Source of the DNA: Pseudomonadota bacterium
GTDB taxonomy: Bacteria > Desulfobacterota > Desulfobacteria > Desulfobacterales > Desulfobacteraceae
Assembly (NCBI GenBank): GCA_018816605.1
Contig: JAHIVS010000714.1
Span: 1 to 18,821 of the forward strand
DNA: 18,821 nt
Direction: 5' to 3'
Below, piece by piece: positions 1-6,927 of this stretch. Position 1 is the first letter of the stretch. Each line of letters starts with the position of its first letter. Both the position numbers and the translations under genes were made by a program. The notes below the pieces were generated by a model. The model ran no database searches and had not been told where the DNA came from. It worked only from the letters and a program-made list of their open reading frames with translations.

Positions 1-37
1 GAACAATGCGCTATTGTGAGGTTCAGAATGAATTAAA

Positions 38-92
38 ACGCCCCGGTGAGAGTCGAACCCACCCTGGTGCAAAAGCACCAGACCATAGGGCG
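38..92 (-). other. tRNA-like sequence (miniature or decayed tRNA) at operon end
   Basis: Read on the minus strand, this 54-nt stretch has a normal-looking T arm: stem GTGGG, loop TTCGACT, stem CTCAC. The next seven bases, CGGGGCG, pair at six of seven positions with CGCCCTA at the 5' end, like an acceptor stem. Between them is only one hairpin, a perfect 7-bp stem (plus-strand 64-70 with 75-81) with a 4-nt loop, where a D arm and an anticodon arm would be expected. No CCA is encoded; T residues follow. It starts 8 nt after the stop of the 238-aa membrane protein gene. It could be a decayed tRNA, an attachment-site remnant, an RNA mimic or simply an operon terminator. A full functional tRNA is unlikely. 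Confidence 0.5.
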
Positions 93-100
93 AAAAATGC

Positions 101-817
101 TTATCTTTGCCGAATCCTGCTTATAACCTCCTGAGCTCCAGTAAGCGGAGAAACAAGGTTAATTGGGTTGACAAATAGTTGCTGGATCAGGAGAGAGAAG
201 AACCCAAGTGGAGCTACAAGCCAGAGCGCCCAGGTAATGATCGTGGTTGCATTTCCCCGGGTGCGAGCGATTACAGCTGCCGCAGATTCGGCGGAGCCAA
301 TGATACTTGCCCATTGTTCAGAGGAAAGTTGCGCGGTATATCCCAGGTAAATGCGACTGCCAATAACCAGAAGGGCATAAACACACAGGCCTGTTTTGAC
401 AAACCAGAGCATATTCATGCGCTGGTGGGCTGGCATCACGAACAAGACCAGTGTTCCCACAAGCCACATGGCTGCGCCAATCCATGGAACAGGTGCAGCC
501 ATGCCTGTTTGAGCAATCATCCAAAAGGCTAGCACTATACCGGTTAGAATTTGTGCAGTTCGTGGAGTGGCAGAGGTTGAAGCTTGTGGTGTAATTTCCC
601 TGCGGTTGATAAAGGAGCTATCATCACCCATCGGACCGCTTCTGCCTGGCTTGAAGTTTGCCCGGTTTTGTACCTCCTTATCCAAGGTGATGATCATTAA
701 AATTCCGCAAGCCAAAGACAATAAAGCTGGAATAGCCTTTGCCAAAAAATAGACAAAGAACAGAATTCCGTTGGCCACGTAGATCATGCCGGTGTCGAGG
801 TAATTCAACAGTTCCAT
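101..817 (-). CDS. multi-span membrane protein, possible conjugation accessory protein
   Basis: 238 aa, not recognised by family. Hydrophobic segments lie at about residues 11-45 (long enough for one or two spans), 89-105, 111-128, 138-158 and 190-215, with a polar loop (about 46-88) rich in Ser, Thr, Pro and Arg. This predicts a polytopic inner-membrane protein. The start ATG overlaps the TAA stop of the upstream secreted-protein gene by one base (TAATG), so the two are probably translationally coupled and their products may act together. As the last gene of a set with a VirB8-like protein and an exported protein, it could be a membrane component of a type IV secretion or conjugation channel. 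That role is inferred from context only. Confidence 0.8.
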   Translation of the reverse strand: MELLNYLDTGMIYVANGILFFVYFLAKAIPALLSLACGILMIITLDKEVQNRANFKPGRSGPMGDDSSFINRREITPQASTSATPRTAQILTGIVLAFWMIAQTGMAAPVPWIGAAMWLVGTLVLFVMPAHQRMNMLWFVKTGLCVYALLVIGSRIYLGYTAQLSSEQWASIIGSAESAAAVIARTRGNATTIITWALWLVAPLGFFSLLIQQLFVNPINLVSPLTGAQEVISRIRQR

Positions 818-2286
818 TAGTTGCTTCCGTTCTCTATCAATCTGACCGAGATAAAGCTGACAGAAAGAGAACCACCAGTCGCAAACGAGCGGCCAGTGGA
901 AACAGGTGTGCCAGCGGTCACAATTCGGAGGGAAAGGTTATATGTTCCGGGGTCTTGGAATTGTATTTGCTCGACCAGGCCATATGCTTGACATACTTTA
1001 CTGCCGTCACAGCCAGCGTTAGCAGTGGCAAGACCGGGCACAAGATTGAAACTTGTTTGTTGGGTAGTGGCGCCGTAGTAGTAACCAGCGAGGTTATGTT
1101 CAATCCAGTTGATGCTATCCTGAGTAAGCTGCGCGCTTGCGTTCACAGCAGAGACCGGTTCAGCGTAAACTTCAACGTGCTTTTCGCAGTCCACCCGGAC
1201 TAGTTGGCGAATATTGTAGATCAGGCCATTATTGGTTGTGCTGCTGCCGGCTTTGCAGTTACCATTGGCAACAGCAGAGCCATCTTCGTTTGCCATGCAG
1301 ATTTGAGCATCCTCATAAATAGGTATGGGAATGTAGTAGGTGTAGACAGTAGGTGGAACGGTTACAAAGAACGAAACATCAGCACCGCGCTTATTAGGGT
1401 CTTGACCAACTACTAGCGGGCTGGCTGGTCCGGTGGTGGAAATTCCTAGCGATGGTACACCGGGAACGATTGTGGATGCAGGGCATTGGGGGGGAGCAAC
1501 CGGGGCTGCGGTGGGGATGGCAGCTAATTGAGCGCTGGCGCAAGCCGCAGGATTGGTTTGACAAACTGCCTGACAACCCACTGGACTTTTGGAGCAGTTG
1601 CCGGAGGTGTAATACAAGTATGTGCCGGCCAGCATTTTATCATTTGCGCCTGTTAATGCTTGAACAGTAGCTTGTTTGAGTGCAGCCCAAAAACTTGTTG
1701 TAATACCGGTGGAGCCTTCGCTATAAAAGCCGGAACCCAAGAAGGTTTTTTGAAGGTTTTCGTACAAATATGCTGTAACTTTATCTAGATTTGTGTCTGA
1801 CGAAATATCGTAGCCATCTCCAACAGATAAATTCCCGTTGGCGTCATATTGGGGCTGGTTAGTGTATTTTGTTAATTCGGCGGCGTCGTGATACAGAGAT
1901 ATCCAGGACGTGATCAACCCTACGGTAGATTGATAGGATCCACTTGATGCTGAGAAGCCTGATTCGTCAGGATTCATAAGCATCGAGTTCAGGGTGGTTG
2001 CTGAGGGGGCGAGAATGGTGTCGCCATTGGGAGCTATGTACTGGTGATATGAGGCTTCGTTATACACAGAACCGCTTTCTGTGTTCATCCATTCAGGATT
2101 ATCGATGGTTACTTCTCCTGCGTCAATAACGCCCGGAAGCATTTCTCCGGTGTCAGGATCAATAAAATTGCTAAAATCTGCTCCGCTTGTCGTTGTTCCA
2201 TCTTGTGCGAATACTGGAATAACCAAAGCACTGACGAATATCAGTGCGAGAGCAATTGAGAGGGTATTCCGAGTGATCTTATTCAT
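817..2286 (-). CDS. secreted or surface protein with signal peptide, function unknown
   Basis: 489 aa. The N-terminus is a clear Sec signal peptide: basic MNKITRN, a hydrophobic core to about residue 23, and a likely signal peptidase I site after PVFA (residue 27, next residue Q28). The mature protein is rich in Ser, Thr, Gly, Asn and Tyr. It has four closely spaced cysteines (231, 238, 242, 249) and later isolated ones, suggesting disulfides outside the cytoplasm. A Pro/Ala-rich hinge (about 255-268) divides it into two parts, the second probably beta-rich. No transmembrane anchor is seen at the C-terminus. The ribosome-binding site AAAGGAGT lies 4-5 nt before the ATG and overlaps the stop region of the upstream gene. 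It is coupled to the 238-aa membrane protein after it. A conjugation-associated surface protein is possible, but no family is recognised. Confidence 0.82.
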   Translation of the reverse strand: MNKITRNTLSIALALIFVSALVIPVFAQDGTTTSGADFSNFIDPDTGEMLPGVIDAGEVTIDNPEWMNTESGSVYNEASYHQYIAPNGDTILAPSATTLNSMLMNPDESGFSASSGSYQSTVGLITSWISLYHDAAELTKYTNQPQYDANGNLSVGDGYDISSDTNLDKVTAYLYENLQKTFLGSGFYSEGSTGITTSFWAALKQATVQALTGANDKMLAGTYLYYTSGNCSKSPVGCQAVCQTNPAACASAQLAAIPTAAPVAPPQCPASTIVPGVPSLGISTTGPASPLVVGQDPNKRGADVSFFVTVPPTVYTYYIPIPIYEDAQICMANEDGSAVANGNCKAGSSTTNNGLIYNIRQLVRVDCEKHVEVYAEPVSAVNASAQLTQDSINWIEHNLAGYYYGATTQQTSFNLVPGLATANAGCDGSKVCQAYGLVEQIQFQDPGTYNLSLRIVTAGTPVSTGRSFATGGSLSVSFISVRLIENGSN

Positions 2287-2296
2287 AGATACTCCT

Positions 2297-2920
2297 TTAG
2301 GGTTGAGGTGTTTCCTGTGTAGGTGCTTGGGGGGTGAGTTTGGGTCCGTACAGTTGGTCTAATATCTCTTGGGGAAGTGGTACGAAATTGTCAAACTTCC
2401 ATACACCATCTTCCTGAGTGATAATCACGTAATCAGTCTTTTCAACCGTTTCGCCGTTCCAGAAATCCACACTGTATTTGACCGCCCAAATTTGTTGTGC
2501 AATATCAGTGGATGGGTTTTCGTCCACCTTCATGAGTGCCTGTGCGCTGAGAACTGACATTCCTCTTTTGGCGGTTGTTGCTGCTTTCACCATTTCGGGG
2601 GCAACCTGAGATTTCACATATTCACAGGTGACCTCGGTGCTAACCGCGCAGATACGTTCTGCCCAGGCGTCCGTGTTACCGTCCTCGTTGTACTCAAAGG
2701 TTGCATAAGCCGTTACTCCAGCTTCAACAGCTTGCGTGGCAGGGTCGGGAATGGGGGTTGGCGTGGGGAATATTGCTTGGTGCGCCTTGCCCAACAAACC
2801 AGTAAAAATCAACACGCACATAACAACTATGATTACTGCGCCGGCAATCAGGCGAGTGACCAGTCTCTGTTTGCGCTCACGTTCGTTCAAGGGGATGATG
2901 CTTTCGGTGGTCTTATTCAT
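2297..2920 (-). CDS. bitopic membrane protein, VirB8/TcpC-like candidate
   Basis: 207 aa. A short basic cytoplasmic tail (residues 1-25) is followed by one membrane span (about 26-46), a Pro-Thr linker (PTPTPIPDP), and an exported domain of about 140 residues. That domain has alpha-helical then beta-strand character, ending in a pattern like IWAVKYSVDF...KTDYVIITQEDGVWKFDNFVPLP. This order (N-in, single span, NTF2-like exported domain) is typical of VirB8/TcpC-type scaffold proteins of type IV secretion. The match is by architecture and strand pattern, not by a signature motif. It is first in a three-gene operon behind a strong promoter, with AAGGAG 8 nt before the ATG. The C-terminal Pro-Thr-Gln tail is low complexity. 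Confidence 0.75.
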   Translation of the reverse strand: MNKTTESIIPLNERERKQRLVTRLIAGAVIIVVMCVLIFTGLLGKAHQAIFPTPTPIPDPATQAVEAGVTAYATFEYNEDGNTDAWAERICAVSTEVTCEYVKSQVAPEMVKAATTAKRGMSVLSAQALMKVDENPSTDIAQQIWAVKYSVDFWNGETVEKTDYVIITQEDGVWKFDNFVPLPQEILDQLYGPKLTPQAPTQETPQP

Positions 2921-2956
2921 GCGATAGGCTCCTTTTTTGATGGAACTGATAGGTTA

Positions 2957-2985
2957 ATAAAAAAATCGGCCACACTTGAGCCGGG
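2957..2985 (-). terminator. weak hairpin plus T tract in the leader of the VirB8-like operon
   Basis: In the minus-strand transcript CGGC can pair with GCCG (4 bp, 9-nt loop), followed by ATTTTTTTATT. It lies between the promoter at 3080-3109 and the gene starting at 2920, so it would act as an attenuator if real. The stem is short, so this is tentative. Confidence 0.25.
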
Positions 2986-3079
2986 AAATTTTTTCTCGAC
3001 TACATTAAGTGCGACCGTTATCTATATGGGGGTGAATATTTAGTGGTTCTTTTTGGTCTGATTATTCAATTGTGACCAC

Positions 3080-3109
3080 ATTATAGCATGGTTTTTTTTT
3101 AGTAATCAA
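3080..3109 (-). promoter_or_regulatory. sigma70-type promoter of the 2920-101 operon
   Basis: On the minus strand a perfect -10 box TATAAT (plus 3080-3085) is preceded by an 18-bp spacer containing an A run and a -35-like TTGATT (plus 3104-3109). Transcription would start near 3073, giving a leader of about 150 nt before the ATG at 2920. It lies just downstream of the preceding gene's stop at 3129, which makes it the likely promoter for the three genes ending at 101. Confidence 0.6.
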
Positions 3110-3128
3110 TAGGTTTTTTGATTTACCT

Positions 3129-3728
3129 TTATGAAGATACTCCGTTATCAGCAGGGAGTAAGTTTTGGGGCGTTTCAGTGACTGTTGGAGTTGATTCTTC
3201 AACCCCTGTTTCTGGCGTTATGGTTGGTTCTGGAATAATGGGGTAACGAAGTTTGTGATCTTGAACAACTTGAATATTCCAGCTTGTACGTTCAAACACG
3301 CTCCAGAACAAGTTTGGCAAATTTGTCCATGTTGGGTCTTCGTCGGTGGGAATCGTTGAAGATAGATACCAAATCTTCATGCGGAGCCACCTACTGACCT
3401 CGCTTTTTGGGTAAAGTGCTGAGTAAGTAGCTGGATAGCTGGCGAGAAAAGATTTAATTACCGGCCATGTGATGGATTCGGTCTTGATCAAAAAGGTAAC
3501 ATCGTCTTTTTCTGCCAAAGCGTCCTGACGGTCTTGAATGAATGCGTTGTAGGTCATGCCTTTAGTGACAGGAAGGTTCATTGGTTGGGTTGCACGAGAA
3601 AAGCAAACGAACGTCAGGGCGATCGTGACTGCGAGAATGGCTATCAGGACTACTTGAAGTAACCCCCACACAAAACGTACCGGAGCGAGTGCGATTTTCT
3701 TTACGGTGCTTTCTGATTCACGTTTCAA
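3129..3728 (-). CDS. bitopic membrane protein, paralog of the 5034-5600 protein
   Basis: 199 aa. A basic N-terminus (residues 1-14) and one long membrane span (about 16-43) are followed by an exported domain and a Pro/Thr/Glu-rich tail (about 167-199). The start is TTG; no ATG or GTG fits better, and AAAGGA lies about 10 nt upstream. It aligns by eye with the protein at 5034-5600 around the span (VRFVWGLLQ versus FRAVKFLLK), just after it (LPVTKGMTYNAFIQDR versus VPEAQGMTTAQLYADR) and near the end (NLPNLFWSVFERTSW versus NLPKIVKESFDRYTW). The two genes flank the NERD-SH3b gene. Function is unknown; a membrane part of the same machinery as the VirB8-like operon is a reasonable guess. Confidence 0.75.
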   Translation of the reverse strand: MKRESESTVKKIALAPVRFVWGLLQVVLIAILAVTIALTFVCFSRATQPMNLPVTKGMTYNAFIQDRQDALAEKDDVTFLIKTESITWPVIKSFLASYPATYSALYPKSEVSRWLRMKIWYLSSTIPTDEDPTWTNLPNLFWSVFERTSWNIQVVQDHKLRYPIIPEPTITPETGVEESTPTVTETPQNLLPADNGVSS

Positions 3729-3849
3729 TGCGTGTTGTCCTTTCGAACAAAAATAGTTTCAATAAAAATGAATTTCTGTTTTTTATTCTACCAAAGCCGG
3801 ATTTTACATTTTTTGCTTCTGTGTTTGTGCCATTAATAGCCGCCTCATC

Positions 3850-4965
3850 CTATTTATTCTTAATTTTCAATAATTTACCAAGATCCAAGCCGTCGACATA
3901 TTGTGCATAAACCCAATTACCAGAATAAGTCAAACCGCCAATTCTTATCCATTGTTCATCTGAAGATATACCATTTACAAAGAAACACTCGCCTTTGTCA
4001 AAGCTCCCTACCTTATCTGATTGTGAATTGGGAGCAGCTCTTATATTTAGAGGAATGGAGCCATTGAAACACCCTCGTTGTGAAGTCAAACCGTGAAGAA
4101 GGAAGAACATCAAAAAGAGGACTAATCCGATTGATGCGCAATAGAGTTTCTTCTTTTTTATGAATCCCAAAATTGAAAGTAGTGATTGAAAAATAATTTT
4201 TCCAAAAGTATCTATGTGTTGGTGAGTTTCTTGGGTATTCGAGGGCTGTCTTTCGTTTCGTCTTTTGCGATAGTTTGTTTCATCATTCTGCTTATTGAAT
4301 TCAGCGTTTTTGTGTGCCGAGTGTGGTGGCGGTGTGTCGCCAATTTTGTATCCTTTGATTGTGTCTGTTTGATGCACTCCAAATTGAATTTTTACGGTTT
4401 CTTCCATTTCTTGTATTGAGAATTGGTTCGCTCTTTGCTTTCTTATTGCATTAGCATCTCTTCTTGATATCAATTGAACAAGTTCTTCTACGCTTTTACA
4501 CCCTCTAACAAGACCAGTTAATTCATAAAGATTCGATCCTTCAAATGCATGAGGAACAAGAATATACCCAAGACAGGTTTTAAGTTTCCTGCTCGCACGC
4601 CAAAATCCCCAATCAACAGTATGAACACATTCTCTTGCTTGGTCCCTGGCGGATTCATCATTATTCATAATATAGGTTTTTGAGCCATTTTCATGTTTAA
4701 TGAACAATCCCTCGTTGTTTTTATAAATTACAGGTTCTCCGTATTTATCTTTTGACTCAATAACGTGTACGGCGGTTTTTGTTATGACCACGAGATCAAT
4801 ATCGCGTTCGTTTTCGCGCTTGGGGTCGTAGGCATCCAGACCAATGCAGACAATTGCTTCAGAAGGCAATAATCGATCAAGATCAAAAATAACATCCGGC
4901 GTTATTCCAAAGCTTGGATCGGATTTGCAATTTGATGAAGGTATATAAAATTTTGCCACAAACAT
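3850..4965 (-). CDS. NERD nuclease-like domain / transmembrane / SH3b fusion protein
   Basis: 371 aa with three parts. Residues about 25-150 look like a NERD (nuclease-related) domain: E53 and D57 in ERDIDLVVI, then E70-x-K72 in HVIESKDKYG, which is the PD-(D/E)XK-type arrangement of this family. A polar Asn/Gln/Arg-rich linker follows (about 205-250). A lysine cluster KKKK (270-273) precedes one membrane span (about 274-291), which predicts a cytoplasmic NERD part and an external C-terminus. Residues about 303-358 resemble a bacterial SH3 domain (LNIRAAPNSQSDKVG ... EQWIRI ... WVYAQYVDG), a fold that commonly binds peptidoglycan. The start is uncertain: AAGGAGG lies only about 1 nt before this ATG, but 7 nt before the GTG at residue 3 (4959), which may be the true start. 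The gene is visibly AT-richer than its neighbours and sits between two paralogous membrane-protein genes. Confidence 0.8.
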   Translation of the reverse strand: MFVAKFYIPSSNCKSDPSFGITPDVIFDLDRLLPSEAIVCIGLDAYDPKRENERDIDLVVITKTAVHVIESKDKYGEPVIYKNNEGLFIKHENGSKTYIMNNDESARDQARECVHTVDWGFWRASRKLKTCLGYILVPHAFEGSNLYELTGLVRGCKSVEELVQLISRRDANAIRKQRANQFSIQEMEETVKIQFGVHQTDTIKGYKIGDTPPPHSAHKNAEFNKQNDETNYRKRRNERQPSNTQETHQHIDTFGKIIFQSLLSILGFIKKKKLYCASIGLVLFLMFFLLHGLTSQRGCFNGSIPLNIRAAPNSQSDKVGSFDKGECFFVNGISSDEQWIRIGGLTYSGNWVYAQYVDGLDLGKLLKIKNK

Positions 4966-5013
4966 TCCTCCTTTTGGTTTGAAAATTTTATATGATTATG
5001 AAATGGGTAAGTT

Positions 5014-5037
5014 GTAGGCTGGAAAAATCCAGCCTAC
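5014..5037 (-). other. 9-bp hairpin overlapping a stop codon
   Basis: GTAGGCTGG (5014-5022) pairs perfectly with CCAGCCTAC (5029-5037) around a 6-nt A-rich loop. The TAG stop of the gene ending at 5034 is inside the stem. On the minus strand no T run follows, so it may protect or process mRNA rather than terminate transcription. Confidence 0.5.
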
Positions 5038-5600
5038 TTGGTGGTTGGGAGTTGAGGATAGGCGTACATTTTGGCGCTGGTTACCCACTGACTCCATGTG
5101 TACCGATCAAAACTTTCCTTGACAATCTTAGGTAGGTTAGGCAAGGTCGCTTCAAAGGACGGTACGAAACGATAGTATTCTTTGCCAGTGATAACGGTTT
5201 TTCTTACCCAATTTTCAAACTTTCCGTCAGGGAAGTAGGTGCATAACACTGTCTCGAAGGGTCCCATAAAATAGCCGGGGGGAAAAATTGCAAGAGACCA
5301 AAGGAGGTATAAAGGCTGTCCATCTTTGTTATCCAACACCATGACTTTGAATCTATCTGCATAGAGTTGGGCGGTAGTCATACCCTGCGCTTCAGGTACA
5401 TCCATCGGGAGTGCAGCATTTATTGCATATAGCAGGGTGAAGATGATCAGTATCGCCAGCACAGCGCGGAATCCCCATTTGAGCAGGAACTTTACGGCGC
5501 GGAATGGGAATAGCAACACGTTTTTGAATGCTTTTCCAAAGGTGTTCTCAGCCGGCACTGGGGTCGGGGTGGTAGTAGTGGTAGTTACGCTGTCGGTCAT
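5034..5600 (-). CDS. bitopic membrane protein, paralog of the 3129-3728 protein
   Basis: 188 aa from the chosen start. An upstream in-frame ATG at 5615 has no ribosome-binding site. The ATG at 5600 has GGAG 9 nt before it, so MTDSVTTTT is the preferred N-terminus. A Thr/Pro-rich N-terminus (TTTTTTPTPVPA) is followed by a basic amphipathic stretch and one membrane span (about residues 40-62 of the longer reading), then an exported domain of about 125 residues. The region after the span and the motif NLPKIVKESFDRYTW match the protein at 3129-3728. Unlike that paralog it has no Pro-Thr tail at the C-terminus. The RHH-like gene precedes it and the NERD-SH3b gene follows it. Function unknown. Confidence 0.75.
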   Translation of the reverse strand: MTDSVTTTTTTPTPVPAENTFGKAFKNVLLFPFRAVKFLLKWGFRAVLAILIIFTLLYAINAALPMDVPEAQGMTTAQLYADRFKVMVLDNKDGQPLYLLWSLAIFPPGYFMGPFETVLCTYFPDGKFENWVRKTVITGKEYYRFVPSFEATLPNLPKIVKESFDRYTWSQWVTSAKMYAYPQLPTTK

Positions 5601-5635
5601 GAGTGTGTACTCCATAGTTACTAAGTGTTATTTGC

Positions 5636-5881
5636 TCAATGTTGATTATCTTTGTTTGGCAATTGATTGGCCAGGCGGATTGCTAAATCTATCTTGTTAT
5701 CCAGTATAGCGAAGCCAATATTGAGGAATATTCGTAGTGTTTCTGCCATTGACAGGCGATTACGGTAGGCAATTGCATTCAACTTGTCGTACTGATTGAT
5801 CTCTACAAGTGCATTGATCCGTTGCCATTTCGTTTCATCTACTGTACTTTTTTTCTTCATTTTGTCTACTGTATCTGCCAT
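5636..5881 (-). CDS. small ribbon-helix-helix-like DNA-binding protein
   Basis: 81 aa. After a charged start, residues about 18-60 follow the CopG/Arc ribbon-helix-helix pattern: a short strand region, then a helix (QYDKLNAIAYRNRLS), a turn with Ser, and a second helix (MAETLRIFLNIGFAIL). This suggests a dimeric DNA-binding protein, either a repressor of its own operon or a relaxosome or partition accessory factor. GGAG lies 5-6 nt before the ATG. The 166-bp leader before it carries a 12-bp palindrome and hairpins that could be its operator. Similarity is by pattern only. The gene ends 35 bp before the chosen start of the bitopic membrane protein and may be cotranscribed with it. Confidence 0.65.
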   Translation of the reverse strand: MADTVDKMKKKSTVDETKWQRINALVEINQYDKLNAIAYRNRLSMAETLRIFLNIGFAILDNKIDLAIRLANQLPNKDNQH

Positions 5882-5922
5882 CGTTACTCCAATTGGTAAT
5901 CAAATACCGACTGACTTATCGC

Positions 5923-5971
5923 CACGCTCTTGCGTGTAGATTAGTTCGGGTGTATGCATACATCGCCCGAA
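5923..5971. promoter_or_regulatory. palindrome and hairpins upstream of the RHH-like gene
   Basis: A perfect 12-bp palindrome TGTATGCATACA lies at 5951-5962, framed by TTCGGG (5945-5950) and CCCGAA (5966-5971), so the whole block can fold as one hairpin with a 3-nt bulge. A second short hairpin, CACGC/GCGTG with a 4-nt loop, is at 5923-5936. The position 70-80 bp before an RHH-like gene suits an operator or an RNA structure in the leader. Confidence 0.4.
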
Positions 5972-6047
5972 GCGAACCGCGCTCGGTGGGTGAAGCAAAT
6001 AGGATTTTATTTTACTGCCTTTACTTTCTCCTTTCGGTTTTGATAGC

Positions 6048-6320
6048 TTACGTGCCGGCCTGAGCCTGGGCGAGCAAGGGCAGTTGCGCCCTGCTTTTTG
6101 GTTTTTCGTTTATGCGTATAGTATAAAGAGATTTGCACTCTGGGCAGTAGCCAGGAACATCGTTGTACCCTTGCGCTTTGACTATGATCCAAAAGTCTTT
6201 GGAGATAGTATTCCGCTGCCCACAAGCGGGACACTTGATGTGTGGGGCAGAGATGTGGATAACCACAAGTCGGCTGTCTACGATTTCTTCAGGGGGAGTA
6301 AGTAAGTTTTCAAGTTTCAT
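6048..6320 (-). CDS. small zinc-ribbon protein
   Basis: 90 aa. Two Cys pairs, C30-P-A-C33 and C59-P-E-C62, spaced 25 residues apart in the contexts HIKCPACGQRNT and PGYCPECKSLY, make a classic zinc ribbon. Such small proteins bind nucleic acid or act as transcription accessories; the exact role cannot be told. AGAGGT about 10 nt before the ATG and a strong promoter just upstream (6349-6378) support the start. An overlapping reading frame at 6007-6234 on the same strand lacks these features. The tail after residue 72 is Gln/Ala-rich and basic. The gene appears to be first in the transcription unit that continues to the RHH-like gene. Confidence 0.7.
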   Translation of the reverse strand: MKLENLLTPPEEIVDSRLVVIHISAPHIKCPACGQRNTISKDFWIIVKAQGYNDVPGYCPECKSLYTIRINEKPKSRAQLPLLAQAQAGT

Positions 6321-6343
6321 TATCTAATTACCTCTATTGTGTA

Positions 6344-6378
6344 ATAACACTATAACACCATTGCCCAAAGAGAGTCAA
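6344..6378 (-). promoter_or_regulatory. promoter of the zinc-ribbon gene with repeated operator-like motif
   Basis: On the minus strand, -35 TTGACT (plus 6373-6378), an 18-bp spacer and -10 TATAGT (plus 6349-6354) each match the consensus at five of six positions. The ATG is about 29 bp further on. The 7-mer ATAACAC occurs twice, at 6344-6350 and 6352-6358, directly over the -10 box. That placement fits binding sites for a repressor such as the RHH-like protein encoded nearby. Confidence 0.6.
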
Positions 6379-6629
6379 GCCCCACAAGTGGTGGTGCGCG
6401 TATTCGGCATACAGAAAACTTAGTAAATATGGACAGGAAAAATTGAGAGTTTTGGCAGCGGAGTGGAGCGGTTTGCAGTTTTCGGCATACAACAAACCGG
6501 CGACTGTGCTGGCAGGCAGCCAGTGCAAGCCTGTGAGCTGTAGGCGGGTTGTGATCAGGGAACGGTGAGCAGAATGCAGTAAACAGAGAGGGAAAGGTAA
6601 GCAGAGAGCGGAGAGCAGTTTTTGGTTTG

Positions 6630-6655
6630 CTGTAAACACGGGGTTTAGTTTACAG
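6630..6655. repeat. 8-bp inverted repeat CTGTAAAC / GTTTACAG
   Basis: The two arms are perfect complements separated by 10 bp. They sit at the centre of a wider pair, CAGTAAAC at 6577-6584 and GTTTACTG at 6677-6684, which are also perfect complements of each other. Four related 8-mers in about 110 bp point to a protein-binding cluster. Confidence 0.55.
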
Positions 6656-6781
6656 GGGGAGCGGGTAAAAATGTGTGTTTACTGAGTATAAGTAGACCCT
6701 GCCTTTTTGGGGGGAGGTTTTCGCCGAAATTCATAGGTGTTTTGAGTTCAAGAACCGCTTCAAAAAAAGACTAAAATAATA

Positions 6782-6871
6782 TCGGTTTTTTGGTTTTGGG
6801 TTTTGGTGTTTTGGTATCATCTTTTTTTGGGCAAAATTATGGGTTTTTAAGAGTTTCGGTTTTTTGGTTTT
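6782..6871. repeat. 16-bp G/T-rich direct repeat
   Basis: TCGGTTTTTTGGTTTT occurs perfectly at 6782-6797 and 6856-6871. The sequence between them continues the same G/T bias with shorter GGTTTT and TTTTGG units. The strand asymmetry is strong: A/C on the minus strand. Confidence 0.6.
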
Positions 6872-6927
6872 AATGCAAAAATGGTCTTTGTTACTCAATA
6901 ATTCCCATTTAATATTGTGATCCGTGT

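Larger units (their letters stand above)
6379..6927. other. long non-coding region with inverted and direct repeats, candidate origin
   Basis: No convincing gene lies here; one 101-aa reading frame at 6334-6639 lacks a ribosome-binding site and any family pattern. The stretch holds nested inverted repeats: CAGTAAAC (6577-6584) with GTTTACTG (6677-6684), and inside it CTGTAAAC (6630-6637) with GTTTACAG (6648-6655). Further on it becomes strikingly G/T-rich on the plus strand, with a 16-bp perfect direct repeat at 6782-6797 and 6856-6871. TTCGGCATACA also occurs twice (about 6403 and 6480). Together with the replication-relaxation gene next to it, this is a candidate oriV or oriT. No nick-site consensus is recognised. 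Confidence 0.45.

Noticed and set aside
38..92. Complete functional tRNA gene
   Set aside because: Only about 54 nt between the acceptor-like ends; no separate D and anticodon arms, one acceptor mismatch, no CCA.
739..1203. 154-aa plus-strand reading frame
   Set aside because: It is antisense to the signal-peptide protein gene, with a low-quality protein sequence; a shadow of the minus-strand gene.
5601..5615. Start of the bitopic protein at the upstream ATG (5615)
   Set aside because: No ribosome-binding site before it, whereas GGAG is well placed for the ATG at 5600.
6007..6234. 75-aa reading frame on the minus strand
   Set aside because: It overlaps the zinc-ribbon gene in another frame; the zinc-ribbon frame has a Cys4 motif, a ribosome-binding site and a promoter, this one has none.
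6334..6639. 101-aa reading frame on the minus strand
   Set aside because: Unusual composition, no clear ribosome-binding site; it covers promoter and repeat sequences. Treated as non-coding.
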